Assembly: GCA_947488085.1 (NCBI GenBank)
Contig: CANKYI010000001.1
Span: 1,497,928 to 1,561,927 of the forward strand
Source of the DNA: an uncultured Erythrobacter sp.
GTDB lineage: Bacteria > Pseudomonadota > Alphaproteobacteria > Sphingomonadales > Sphingomonadaceae
Length of the DNA stretch: 64,000 nt
Direction: 5' to 3'
In this document: in pieces, positions 8,172 through 17,518 of the stretch
Layout: the number at the start of each line of letters is the position of its first letter
Numbering within the stretch: the first letter of the stretch is position 1
Position numbers and translations under genes: made by a program
The notes under the pieces: model-generated
Told to the model about the DNA's origin: nothing
What the model saw: only the letters and a program-made list of their open reading frames with translations
The model's database searches: none

Positions 8172-9641
8172 ATGAGCAGACCGAACATCGCCCTCAACCG
8201 GTTTGGTTATGGCGTGCGCATAGGCGGCGAAGCGCCCACGAATCCGAGACAATATTTGCTGCGTCAACTCGATGTGTTTGACCCTGCCCCGCGCGTATTG
8301 GCGGGCCGCACCGACAATTCTGCAAAGCCGGGCGAGATAGTCGATGCCCTGCGCCGCAATCGGCGCGAGCGGCGGATGCAAGCCACCGATGCAGGTGAAT
8401 CCATGGATTCGATGGCCAATGATTCCGCGCCGCAGCGCCGCGGTCGCCGGCGTAGACAATTGACCGGGTTTCCGCCTGAGGTTCAGCGCACTTATCTTGG
8501 CGCGGGCCGAACGCTGCGCGAAGATATCGGTCTGCGCACGAATATCTCGGTCGCCAGCCGTGCACCTATGGTGGAGCGGCTGGTGCATTTCTGGTCCAAC
8601 CATTTCAGTGTCTCTGCGCAAAAGCCGGGCACGCATTATCAAGTCGCGGATCACGAATTCTTCGCCATCCGACCGCATGTGCTCGGCAAATTTTCTGAAA
8701 TGCTCAAAGCGGCCGTGCTGCATCCAGCAATGCTGCTCTATCTCGACCAATTCCGATCCGTTGGGCCCAATTCGCCGTTTCAGGAGCGCCGACGTGAACG
8801 TCAGGACCCTCCCAGACGCGAACGCGGACTTAACGAAAACCTCGCGCGGGAAGTCTTTGAGCTGCACACGACCGGCGTCGATGGTGGCTATTCGCAAGCC
8901 GACATCACAGAATTCGCCCGTGCTTTGACCGGGTGGACCATCCAAGGCATCCGCCGGGTCGAACGCCGCAGCGTCCCACAGCCAAACGGTGCGGCTTTTG
9001 TCGCCTATGCGCATGAGCCCGGTTCGCGCCAAATTATGGGCCGCACCTATCGCGATAACAACGCTGGTCAGGCGCGTGTCGTTCTCAATGACCTAGCGAC
9101 CCATCCCGCAACCGCGCGGTTCATTGCCACAAAGCTGGCGCGTCATTTTGCAGGTGACACACCACCGCCTGCACTGGTCACGCGGCTGGAAGAAGATTTC
9201 CTGCGAACAGGCGGCGATCTTGCGAGCCTCACGCGCACTTTGATCGATGCTCCCGAAGTTTGGACAGAAGGTCCCGTCAAATACCGCCAGCCATTTGAGT
9301 GGCTTGTCGCGGCACTGCGCATCACCGGTGTCGACAACCTCAATGCAAGGGTGCTTGCCGATGCACTCAATGAGCTGGGTCAGGCGCCGTGGCGCGCGCC
9401 CTCACCCGCAGGATATGACGATCTGGAGGGCAGTTGGGCCGGTCCGGATGCTTTGTTCCGCCGGGTTGAACTCGCAGAACGGCTCGCCAGCAATGCCCGC
9501 GCCGATGACATAATGAACCGCGCACAGACGGCGTTTCCTGGCGCGCTCACAGACAACACGCGGACTTGGCTGTCCCGCGCAGAGAGCGGCGCGCAGGCGC
9601 TGGGCCTGTTGCTGGTCTCACCAGAAATGATGCGGAGGTAA
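8172..9641 (+). CDS. DUF1800 family protein
   Basis: 489 residues. The family signature NENLAREVFELHTTGVDGG is present near residue 222, followed by ADITEFARALTGW. The function of DUF1800 is unproven; members often sit next to a DUF1501 gene, as here, and have been suggested to act in export or surface assembly. No clear N-terminal signal peptide is seen (MSRPNIALNRFGYGVR). AAGGGA lies about 10 bases upstream of the ATG. The DUF1501 gene starts 6 bases after its stop, so the two form one operon. Confidence 0.88.
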   Translation: MSRPNIALNRFGYGVRIGGEAPTNPRQYLLRQLDVFDPAPRVLAGRTDNSAKPGEIVDALRRNRRERRMQATDAGESMDSMANDSAPQRRGRRRRQLTGFPPEVQRTYLGAGRTLREDIGLRTNISVASRAPMVERLVHFWSNHFSVSAQKPGTHYQVADHEFFAIRPHVLGKFSEMLKAAVLHPAMLLYLDQFRSVGPNSPFQERRRERQDPPRRERGLNENLAREVFELHTTGVDGGYSQADITEFARALTGWTIQGIRRVERRSVPQPNGAAFVAYAHEPGSRQIMGRTYRDNNAGQARVVLNDLATHPATARFIATKLARHFAGDTPPPALVTRLEEDFLRTGGDLASLTRTLIDAPEVWTEGPVKYRQPFEWLVAALRITGVDNLNARVLADALNELGQAPWRAPSPAGYDDLEGSWAGPDALFRRVELAERLASNARADDIMNRAQTAFPGALTDNTRTWLSRAESGAQALGLLLVSPEMMRR

Positions 9642-9647
9642 CGACAA

Positions 9648-10832
9648 ATGACCATGGATCTCAATCGCCGCACACTTCTAGGAAGCTCACTTGCCCTCGG
9701 CGCAGCGAGCCTTGCCCTGCCCCGCATCGCCCTTGCGCAAGGTGTGGGAGACAAGAACCTGCTGTTCGTGATGCTGCGCGGAGCGGCAGATGGAATGGCC
9801 ATGGCGGCGCCGCTCGGTGATCCCGGCTATGAGGCCCTTCGCGGAGCCACTTTGTCCGAATATGAAGGCGCACGCCGAACCAACGGATTTTTCGCTATCC
9901 ACCCGGCCTTTGAACAGGTGGGCATGGCTTTTGACGCAGGCGAGGCGTTGTTCGTGCACGCGGCGGCCACATCCTATAGGGAACGCTCGCATTTCGACGG
10001 GCAAAACATGCTCGAAACGGGCGCAACACAGCCCTATGCGAAGAGTGATGGCTGGCTGAACCGGTTGGCCGGAATGATGTTGGAGCGAGACGGTGAGGAT
10101 GCTGGCCGCGCACTTGCCATTTCGGCGACAATGCCGCTGGCGTTGCGTGGAGCGGCCCCTGCCTCAAGCTATGCCCCCAACAACCTGCCTGAGGCGAGCA
10201 ATGAATTCAAAGCGCGGGTCGGACTGCTCTATGGCGAGGACCAGCAACTGGGCGAATTGTGGTCGCAAGCCTTGGAAACTCAGGCGATGGCCAATATGGG
10301 CGGCGGGGACGATGGCATTAGAAGCCTGCGCGATGCTCAAGCCACGGGCGAACTCACGGCATCACTGATGCGCGGGCGCGACGGTGCGCGGATCGCGATG
10401 GTTGAGCTGGGCGGATGGGATACGCACGCCAATCAACTCAGCAGGTTCCGCCGCAACGCGCGAGCGCTCGACACATTGCTGGGCGCCTATCGCGATGGAT
10501 TGGGCGCAGAATGGGCGAACACTATGGTCGTGGTCGTGACCGAATTTGGCCGCACGGTCCGTTTTAACGGTACCAATGGCACCGATCACGGCACCGGATC
10601 GGCGGCGATGGTCATGGGGGGCGCAGTAAAGGGCGGTCGCGTGATCGCAGACTGGCCCGGCCTTCGCGAAAACGATCTGTTCGAAGCGCGCGATTTGCAG
10701 CCTACCATCGCGCTGGAAAGCGTGCTGTCAGGGGCCATTGCCGAGCATATGACGCTTGATCCCGAACTGACGATGGCAAGGCTGTTCCCCGGACGCAGCG
10801 GTCAGGCGTTGAGCGGGATTGTCCGCAGCTAA
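9648..10832 (+). CDS. DUF1501 family protein with twin-arginine signal
   Basis: 394 residues. Residues 1-31 form a Tat signal peptide: MTMDLNRRTLLGSSLALGAA then an AlaLeuAla-type cleavage site before Q. The mature part has alkaline-phosphatase/sulfatase-like features: ELGGWDTHANQ near residue 250, VVVVTEFGRTVRFN near 290 and GTDHGTGSAAMVMGG near 310, where Asp, Thr and His residues could bind a metal. Members are exported and uncharacterised. The gene follows the DUF1800 gene by 6 bases (possible ribosome site GGAGGTAACG). The Tat signal implies folding, perhaps with a metal, before export. It is convergent with the M28 peptidase gene. Confidence 0.88.
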   Translation: MTMDLNRRTLLGSSLALGAASLALPRIALAQGVGDKNLLFVMLRGAADGMAMAAPLGDPGYEALRGATLSEYEGARRTNGFFAIHPAFEQVGMAFDAGEALFVHAAATSYRERSHFDGQNMLETGATQPYAKSDGWLNRLAGMMLERDGEDAGRALAISATMPLALRGAAPASSYAPNNLPEASNEFKARVGLLYGEDQQLGELWSQALETQAMANMGGGDDGIRSLRDAQATGELTASLMRGRDGARIAMVELGGWDTHANQLSRFRRNARALDTLLGAYRDGLGAEWANTMVVVVTEFGRTVRFNGTNGTDHGTGSAAMVMGGAVKGGRVIADWPGLRENDLFEARDLQPTIALESVLSGAIAEHMTLDPELTMARLFPGRSGQALSGIVRS

Positions 10833-10839
10833 CCGCGCA

Positions 10840-12291
10840 TCAATCTTCCATAGTTGCAGGAGCAGATGGGATCACGCCGCCTGTTTGAATGGAGGCACTT
10901 TCATTGGCGAGGATACCCGCAACGGTCGTCCACACGGCGACGTTCTGACGCAATTGCACCGGATCGATTTTGTCGAGTGTGTCGTCAGGCGTGTGGTGCA
11001 GGTCGAAGTAGCGCGTGCCATCCTGTTGCAAGTCGATGATCGCCCCGCCCTGATCACGCACAATGTTCAGGTCAGCTCCGCCGCGCGCAACAATGGTTGA
11101 ATTGGCCACGCCAAAGCGCGCCACGGCATTCGCAAGACGGGCATGCAGGTCAGGGTTGGTTTCGCGGAAATTGCTTTCAAAGCGCCAGATTCGATCTGCG
11201 CCAAAGTCGCTTTCCAACCCAACCGCGATCGGTTCGTTAATATGAGCCGCCGAATATGCGGTTGAGCCGAATAGGCCCACTTCTTCAGCCCCCGCAAACA
11301 GCACGCGGATGGTACGCAATGGCTGGCCGCTCTTTGCGACGTTCAAAGCAGCTGCTGCGATAATTCCACAGCCCGCGCCATCGTCAAACGCGCCCGGTGC
11401 ATTCCACCAACTGTCCAAATGGCATGCAAGCAGGACCGGCGGGAGGTCAGGATTGCGCCCGACAATCTCACCCACGACATTGCCGCTGATTGTCGTGCCC
11501 AGATTCTCTGGGGTCAGCGTCAACTTCATCATGATCGGACGGCCATTGGCCCGCTCAAACATCCGCTCTAGATTGGCCGCATCCGGCAGTGACAAAGCCC
11601 CTGCTGGCGTCGGAACCAATCGGCCCACATCGGTCGATCCATCAGTCCGGCGGAAGGTCGTGCCACCCACATGCGGATTGCGGTGATAGTCGGTGCCCAC
11701 CGATTTAATGACCGTCGCCACTGCACCTTTTTGCTCGGCAATCCCCGCACCAACCCAGCGCGCGGGGCCCGCAAAGCCATATTGCGAGCCATCCTGAGTC
11801 GGCGTCATGGAATGGGAGATATAGGCGATCTTGCCTTGCAAACTCCCTTCAGGAGCCGCGCGCAAGGCTGCGACGTTGTCAAACATCACCACCTCGGCAG
11901 TGATCCCGTCGGGTCCGGTCGAAATGCTACCGCCCAAGGGCTGAATGACAAGCGGTTGCGGGAACGGGCTTGTAATTTCAGCGCGGTGCAGATCTCCCGG
12001 CACCCAAGTTTCCATCTCAAATGGTTCATCCGCGACATTGGCAAAACCGTTCGCGTTCAGCCATGCGACCGCCCATTGACGTCCGCGTGTCTCTGCCTCT
12101 GTCCCGGCCTGACGTGGGCCAACTTCGGTTGTGACCCCTTCGACAAAGTCCCAAGCGACCTTGTCATTTTCAAGCGCATCATCTGCGACCGCTTCAAGCG
12201 ACGGAGTGTTGCCAGCATCGCTGTGGCCATCGGCGGAAAGAGGTGCAGCGATCAAAAGCGCAGCGGCGGTCGTCAGAAGCGATTTTTTCAT
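10840..12291 (-). CDS. M28 family metallopeptidase, exported
   Basis: 483 residues with a Sec signal peptide (MKKSLLTTAAALLIAAPLSA, cleavage after residue 20). A PA-type insert domain occupies about 130-240. Di-zinc ligands of the M28 aminopeptidase fold are recognisable: HLDSW near 290, FDDGAG near 303, EEVGLFG near 336, ESDFG near 361 and HHTPDDTLDK near 441. The length suits a carboxypeptidase Q-like or aminopeptidase Y-like member acting in the periplasm. Substrate specificity cannot be read from the sequence. It is a single gene, convergent with the DUF1501 gene and on the same strand as the GGDEF gene upstream (65-base gap). Confidence 0.9.
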   Translation of the reverse strand: MKKSLLTTAAALLIAAPLSADGHSDAGNTPSLEAVADDALENDKVAWDFVEGVTTEVGPRQAGTEAETRGRQWAVAWLNANGFANVADEPFEMETWVPGDLHRAEITSPFPQPLVIQPLGGSISTGPDGITAEVVMFDNVAALRAAPEGSLQGKIAYISHSMTPTQDGSQYGFAGPARWVGAGIAEQKGAVATVIKSVGTDYHRNPHVGGTTFRRTDGSTDVGRLVPTPAGALSLPDAANLERMFERANGRPIMMKLTLTPENLGTTISGNVVGEIVGRNPDLPPVLLACHLDSWWNAPGAFDDGAGCGIIAAAALNVAKSGQPLRTIRVLFAGAEEVGLFGSTAYSAAHINEPIAVGLESDFGADRIWRFESNFRETNPDLHARLANAVARFGVANSTIVARGGADLNIVRDQGGAIIDLQQDGTRYFDLHHTPDDTLDKIDPVQLRQNVAVWTTVAGILANESASIQTGGVIPSAPATMED

Positions 12292-12355
12292 GGTCCGGAC
12301 TGCTAAGCCGCTTGGCAGAGCCTGTCCAGTTTAGCCTAAATGGAACGCACGGAGC

Positions 12356-13627
12356 TCAGCCGCGCTTGCCCGCATGTCGTTCAGCCAACGATACGACTTT
12401 GCCTTCATGCCTCGAACCGGGTGTGCCAAAGGCTTCGGCTTGTTCAGAGCCGAACTCCGCGTGTTGAACGCTTGCAAAATCGCCGCACTGTTCTCCAACC
12501 ACGCAGTTTCGCCCGGACCGCTTAGCGGTATAAAGCGCGGCATCGGCAATCTCAAATGTGCGCGCATAGTCCGCACCTGCTCTGAATTGAGCCACCCCAA
12601 AACTGGCGCTGATCACTTCGTCTGGGGGCAAGGCATCATTTCGCATAGCGACAAACGCTGTGCGTAACCGTTCCGCCAGAATGCTCGCACCGTCTTCGGT
12701 GCAATTCCAAGCGAGGATGCAAAATTCCTCGCCTCCAATTCTGCCGGCCACATCGCCAGGGCGCACACATGATCCGATCATACGTCCAAAAGCGGCAATC
12801 ACCTTGTCGCCCACATGGTGTCCGTAGGTATCGTTGATGCGTTTGAAATGATCGATATCGCCAACGATCAAACTCACCGGAATGCGTTCCGCAACGGCCC
12901 TCTCCAGCATCTCTTTCGCCGAAAACTCGAATGCGCCGCGCGTGGGCAACCCTGTAAGCGTATCTTGGGTCGCTTGTTTTGCATCCTTTTCCTGTTTGTC
13001 CGCCAGTATCGACGCCGCAAGTGCGATGCCAAGAAACACAATCAGCACACAGAGCACGAGGACATGGACCGACATTAGGAGAAGCACGCCGTCTTCGCCT
13101 GGCCCAAACAATCGATTAGAAAACACGCTCAAGAATGGGCGCGTAAAACCAAAGGCTGCAAAGGCGGCGAACACCCAGATGATTGCCCTATCAACCAAGC
13201 CTTTGGCTCCCGCATGCCAAAGATTTTGCGCTGTCAAAGCTAGCAGCAGAGCCGAGTTCATATTTTGCGCGATCTTCATGGCATCACGCTCACCATAGGC
13301 GCTTGTCACCCACAAAACTGCGGATGTTATGAGAACTGTGAGGCAATAAGCGGCAATTGGTGTGCGCAGCCCGACGCGCGCCGCGGTGCCCCACATAATC
13401 GCGATCAGTCCAGCCATGGACATCAAATGATACGATAATATGCCGAGCGGCCCGATGCCCCCCAACAGGAATATATTGAGGATCACACCACAGGCCATAG
13501 CTGCAAAGCCAAAGGAGTAGGCAAGCACATGGCGTTGGCTTTTGTCCGCCCACCACAGCGTCGCAAACAACAACGCATAGATGAGCGTTATTGCCGGAAA
13601 CACAAATATAAGTATCTGAGCTTGCAT
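12356..13627 (-). CDS. Membrane GGDEF protein (probable diguanylate cyclase)
   Basis: 423 residues. Six hydrophobic helices cover residues 5-215, followed by a GGDEF domain (230-380). The active-site loop is RIGGEEF and the metal-binding strand is VGDIDHFKRIND, both intact. The inhibitory site RPGD lies five residues before GGEEF, so product inhibition is expected. It should make cyclic di-GMP at the inner membrane. A C-terminal 40-residue tail is hydrophilic. Topology and motif spacing closely match the gene at 16187-17401, so the two are probably paralogues flanking ettA on opposite strands. Confidence 0.9.
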   Translation of the reverse strand: MQAQILIFVFPAITLIYALLFATLWWADKSQRHVLAYSFGFAAMACGVILNIFLLGGIGPLGILSYHLMSMAGLIAIMWGTAARVGLRTPIAAYCLTVLITSAVLWVTSAYGERDAMKIAQNMNSALLLALTAQNLWHAGAKGLVDRAIIWVFAAFAAFGFTRPFLSVFSNRLFGPGEDGVLLLMSVHVLVLCVLIVFLGIALAASILADKQEKDAKQATQDTLTGLPTRGAFEFSAKEMLERAVAERIPVSLIVGDIDHFKRINDTYGHHVGDKVIAAFGRMIGSCVRPGDVAGRIGGEEFCILAWNCTEDGASILAERLRTAFVAMRNDALPPDEVISASFGVAQFRAGADYARTFEIADAALYTAKRSGRNCVVGEQCGDFASVQHAEFGSEQAEAFGTPGSRHEGKVVSLAERHAGKRG

Positions 13628-13813
13628 GCTGCGCCTTAAAGCTTCTGCGTGAGCGATACCGCGATTTGCTTAGCGCGAGGTTACCATCAAGCACGGGCAG
13701 AAATGCGTGTCGTCGCCCACAGGTTTGTTAACCGCTTGCCCCTGTTCCCCTCCGCGCCTAAGTGCGCAGGCAAAGCATTTTCGCATTCTTCTCGATCAAC
13801 AAGGACCTACCCA

Positions 13814-15487
13814 ATGGCCGCGCAATACGCCTTCGTCATGAAAGGCATGACTAAGACTTTCCCCGGTGCCCCAAAGCCGGTTCTCTCCGACATCAATTTG
13901 CAATTCTATCAGGGCGCAAAGATCGGGATTGTAGGCCCAAATGGCGCAGGCAAATCGACCCTGATCAAGATCATGGCGGGGATCGACACCGACTTTGCGG
14001 GTGAAGCTTGGCCAGGTGAGAACATCACGGTCGGTTATTTGCCGCAGGAGCCGGAGCTGGACGAGACCAAGACAGTTCTCGAAAACGTTAAAGACGGCGC
14101 GCGTGAAACCGCCGATCTGGTTGAGAAATTCAACGCGATCTCTGCTCAAATGGCCGAGCCTGACGCCGATTTTGAAGCTTTGGGCGACCAAATGGCCGAA
14201 CTTCAGACACAGATTGATGCGGTCGATGGCTGGACGCTCGACAATCAGCTTGAGATTGCGATGGAAGCTTTGCGTTGCCCGCCATCCGATATGGGCGTTG
14301 AGAGCCTTTCTGGCGGTGAGAAACGCCGTGTTGCCCTGACCCGTTTGCTGATCCAAAAGCCGTCGATCCTGCTACTTGATGAGCCGACCAACCACTTGGA
14401 TGCGGAATCTGTCGAATGGCTTGAAAACCACCTTAAGGAATATGCAGGTGCGGTGCTGATGATCACTCACGATCGCTACTTCCTCGATAATGTGGTGGAG
14501 TGGATCCTCGAATTGGATCGCGGCACATACTACCCGTACGAAGGCAATTATTCGACCTATCTGGAGAAGAAAGCCAAGCGGCTGGAACAGGAAAGCCGCG
14601 AGGAATCGGGTAAGCAAAAAGCGCTTCAACGCGAGCTCGAATGGATCAGGCAGACCCCAGCGGCGCGTCAAACCAAATCAAAAGCACGCGTTCGCAAATT
14701 CGAAGAATTGCAAGACGCACAATCGGGCCGTGCACCCGGCAAAGCTCAGATCGTCATTCAGGTTCCTGAACGGCTCGGTGGTAAGGTCATCGAGGCCAAA
14801 GGCATTTCCAAGGCCTATGGCGACAAACTGCTTTTCGAGGACCTCTCTTTCATGCTGCCACCGGGCGGTATTGTGGGTGTGATCGGACCAAACGGTGCTG
14901 GCAAATCGACCTTGTTCAAGATGATCACCGGTCAGGAAACACCAGATACGGGCACCATCGAAATCGGCGACACTGTGCATCTCGGCTATGTCGATCAGTC
15001 GCGCGATGACCTGACGCCAACAAACAACGTGTGGGAGGAAATCTCAGACGGGCTCGATTACATGCAGGTCAACGGCCACGACGCCTCAACCCGCGCCTAT
15101 GTCGGGGCGTTCAACTTCAAAGGCAGCGACCAACAGAAGAATGTCGGCAAACTGTCGGGTGGTGAGCGTAACCGCGTTCACATGGCCAAGATGCTGAAGC
15201 AAGGCGGCAATGTCCTGCTGCTCGATGAGCCGACCAACGATCTTGATGTGGAAACATTGGGCGCACTTGAGGACGCGATTGAGAACTTCGCCGGATGCGC
15301 TGTGGTTATCTCACACGACCGTTTCTTCCTCGACCGTCTCGCTACGCATATTCTTGCATTTGAGGGCAACAGCCATGTCGAATGGTTTGAAGGAAACTTT
15401 GAAGCCTACGAAGAAGACAAGCGCCGCCGTTTGGGCGACGCTGCGGATCGACCTACACGATTGGCCTATAAGAAGCTGACGCGGTAA
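13814..15487 (+). CDS. ettA: Energy-dependent translational throttle protein EttA (ABC-F)
   Basis: 557 residues from ATG 13814. This start is chosen because the EttA N-terminus (AAQYAFVMKGMTKTF) begins here and AAGGA sits 8 bases upstream; the longer frame to 13649 is a low-quality extension. Two ABC domains each have Walker A GPNGAGKST, signature LSGGE and LLLDEPTNHLD or LLLDEPTNDLD Walker B. The inter-domain linker is charged, as expected for the P-site tRNA-interaction motif. ABC-F EttA binds the ribosomal E site and gates initiation according to ATP/ADP ratio. No membrane domain is present. It stands between two paralogous GGDEF genes. Confidence 0.95.
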   Translation: MAAQYAFVMKGMTKTFPGAPKPVLSDINLQFYQGAKIGIVGPNGAGKSTLIKIMAGIDTDFAGEAWPGENITVGYLPQEPELDETKTVLENVKDGARETADLVEKFNAISAQMAEPDADFEALGDQMAELQTQIDAVDGWTLDNQLEIAMEALRCPPSDMGVESLSGGEKRRVALTRLLIQKPSILLLDEPTNHLDAESVEWLENHLKEYAGAVLMITHDRYFLDNVVEWILELDRGTYYPYEGNYSTYLEKKAKRLEQESREESGKQKALQRELEWIRQTPAARQTKSKARVRKFEELQDAQSGRAPGKAQIVIQVPERLGGKVIEAKGISKAYGDKLLFEDLSFMLPPGGIVGVIGPNGAGKSTLFKMITGQETPDTGTIEIGDTVHLGYVDQSRDDLTPTNNVWEEISDGLDYMQVNGHDASTRAYVGAFNFKGSDQQKNVGKLSGGERNRVHMAKMLKQGGNVLLLDEPTNDLDVETLGALEDAIENFAGCAVVISHDRFFLDRLATHILAFEGNSHVEWFEGNFEAYEEDKRRRLGDAADRPTRLAYKKLTR

Positions 15488-15522
15488 AAGCCACGCAGAT
15501 TGGAAAAGAGGGAAGCACAGCA

Positions 15523-16074
15523 ATGAACATGACACCACGCAATCTTGCCTTGTTTGGCGGAGCAATCCTTGTCGGGATCGTTTTGGGGTTCATATACCCC
15601 GCGTTCTTCATATTCCTGCTAATCCCTCTTTTCGGTTTCGTCATATTTGTGTTGATCCGCAACAAGGGCAGCGCAGAGGTCGATGAGAGCACCGCTGCTG
15701 CCGCTCGCAACTTCACCGCGCAAGATAGCAAGGCGGCCATCTATGTGATGCGCAAAGGATTTGTTGCGGGGCAACAGGGCCTGAATGTGACGGTCAATGA
15801 TGGCATGACGGCGCAATTCCGCACGGGTCGATTTGCAAAAGCTGATGTTGAGCCGGGCGAGCACACAGTTGTTTCACAAATGGCCAGCCAAACCAAAGGG
15901 ACCGCCAGATCACACAGCGTAACAGTCGCGGCGGGTGAATGTGTGCTGCTGGATGCGAAGCTCAATATGGGCGCTTTGCAAGGATCGATTGAAATGATCG
16001 AAACCCGTGACGGGCACGAAGCGCGCGGTAAACTTGCAGGTCTCAAAATGGTGGAATGGAATGCCCCGGAATAA
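15523..16074 (+). CDS. Hypothetical membrane-anchored protein
   Basis: 183 residues, family not recognised. Two close hydrophobic segments (residues 8-24 and 26-46) form a hairpin anchor; the remaining 135 residues are soluble, with a beta-rich pattern (MRKGFVAGQQGLNVTVNDG, GEHTVVSQMA, GECVLLDAKLNMGALQGSIEMIE) that recalls DUF2846-like lipid-anchored proteins. It follows ettA by 35 bases on the same strand with GGAAAAGAGGGAAGC upstream as ribosome site, so co-transcription is plausible. Function unknown. Confidence 0.75.
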   Translation: MNMTPRNLALFGGAILVGIVLGFIYPAFFIFLLIPLFGFVIFVLIRNKGSAEVDESTAAAARNFTAQDSKAAIYVMRKGFVAGQQGLNVTVNDGMTAQFRTGRFAKADVEPGEHTVVSQMASQTKGTARSHSVTVAAGECVLLDAKLNMGALQGSIEMIETRDGHEARGKLAGLKMVEWNAPE

Positions 16075-16186
16075 GTGATCACCGCGCCGAAAGCTCAGTT
16101 GTAAAAAATTCTGACAATTTTCGTGCGCGCCTAACTCGCTCTTAACTCTCTCGCACTAGGTATTTCCCCCTGCAACGGGGACCACA

Positions 16187-17401
16187 TTGCGCGATTTTCT
16201 ACTCTTGCTGTCAACGCCTATGGTGGCGCTGATTTTCGCTGTGACTTTTTTGGTTATCTGGCGACGGGATCAGGCGCGCACGGAGAATCTTGCGCTTGGT
16301 ACCGGGTGGTTAATGCTAGCGACCGCTATGCTGATCTCTCAGCTCAGCCCCGCGCATATGGGTCGCGCGCTCGTTGCGATCACCCATGTCCCCTACACAA
16401 TCGCTGCGCTTGGCATGGCCTCTGGCATAATGCTTCGCGTGGGAGTGAAGCCTCCGACCAAAGTGTTCTTGATGATCGGGCTTGGCGGTATTTGTGCGAT
16501 GGCGCTCACACAGGCAGTAGGCAATTCGATTAAAGCCGACCTGTTCATTACCAACATAACCAGCGGCGTGATCATGGTGATGACAACGCAAAGCTTCGCT
16601 ATGGCGGCAAAGCGCGATCCTATTGAACGGTTCATGTTTGTGACGCTGGTTCTTGTGACGGCCCAGTTCTTTTTGCGCCCGGTCTTTTCCTTCATGTTTG
16701 ATGGCCCGATTGCGCCGGAGGCTTACCGTGAAAGTGCGTATTATATGACGCTTGCTTGGCTGTTTGGTTTTGGCTCTGTGATGTTCGGCATTGCGCAGCT
16801 TGTCACTGCGATGAAGGATCACATTGACGCATTAAAAGCGCACAACGCAACTGACGAGCTATCCGGTCTGCTTGCTCGCGGGGAATTCGAACTGCGCGTT
16901 AAAGCTGCACTAAACGCGGCAGCGAATAAAGGCACTGATGTATCGTTGGTCGTGGGCGATATCGACCACTTTAAAAAGGTCAACGACATCTGGGGCCATC
17001 AAGCTGGTGACCGCGCAATCGCGGGGTTTGGCGCTATGATAAACGAGACAATCCGCGGCACCGACATTGCCGGACGTGTCGGCGGTGAGGAATTCTGCAT
17101 CCTGGTTTGGAGCGCTGACGAAGATATTTCCGCGCGACTTGCAGAGCGGCTGCGTTTGCGCACTACCGAGCTTGATGTGACTGACGGTTCGCTTGATGTG
17201 CGGATTACCGCCAGTTTTGGCGTAGCCCAACGCGTGGAAGGTGAGAATTACCGCTCCGTATTCGCAAGGGCGGACAAGGCGTTGTATGAGGCCAAACAAG
17301 GCGGACGTAATCAGGTGAGGAAGGCCGTAGATATGAGTCTTGATGAAGGCAAGAAACCCTCAATTACCGGCAGTTCCCCAACGAAAGACGTTGCCGCTTA
17401 A
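16187..17401 (+). CDS. Membrane GGDEF protein (probable diguanylate cyclase)
   Basis: 404 residues from a TTG start at 16187, which has ACGGGG about 8 bases upstream; ATG 16220 is a later alternative that would cut into the first helix. Six helices span residues 5-215, then a GGDEF domain. VGDIDHFKKVND carries the metal-binding Asp; the active loop is RVGGEEF, and the inhibitory-site RGTD lies five residues before it. It should synthesise cyclic di-GMP, with product inhibition. It is closely similar in topology to the protein of 12356-13627. The C-terminal 30 residues are an unstructured tail. The truncated-domain gene at 17519 follows 117 bases downstream. Confidence 0.9.
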   Translation: MRDFLLLLSTPMVALIFAVTFLVIWRRDQARTENLALGTGWLMLATAMLISQLSPAHMGRALVAITHVPYTIAALGMASGIMLRVGVKPPTKVFLMIGLGGICAMALTQAVGNSIKADLFITNITSGVIMVMTTQSFAMAAKRDPIERFMFVTLVLVTAQFFLRPVFSFMFDGPIAPEAYRESAYYMTLAWLFGFGSVMFGIAQLVTAMKDHIDALKAHNATDELSGLLARGEFELRVKAALNAAANKGTDVSLVVGDIDHFKKVNDIWGHQAGDRAIAGFGAMINETIRGTDIAGRVGGEEFCILVWSADEDISARLAERLRLRTTELDVTDGSLDVRITASFGVAQRVEGENYRSVFARADKALYEAKQGGRNQVRKAVDMSLDEGKKPSITGSSPTKDVAA

Positions 17402-17518
17402 CATATTGAGCGTCGGCCAAACCGCCCATTTGCAAACCTTTACGCCCCTTTAACCTGCCTTAGGGCAAAACGCTGGCTCGTCGAGCGGGGAGCTCGCTGA
17501 AAACAGGGGGCTGCCTTC

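Noticed and set aside
7685..8197. Minus-strand ORF of 170 codons across the tRNA genes
   Set aside because: It reads antisense through both tRNAs and gives the well-known false peptide RQDSNLRPP that is often mis-annotated; no ribosome site.
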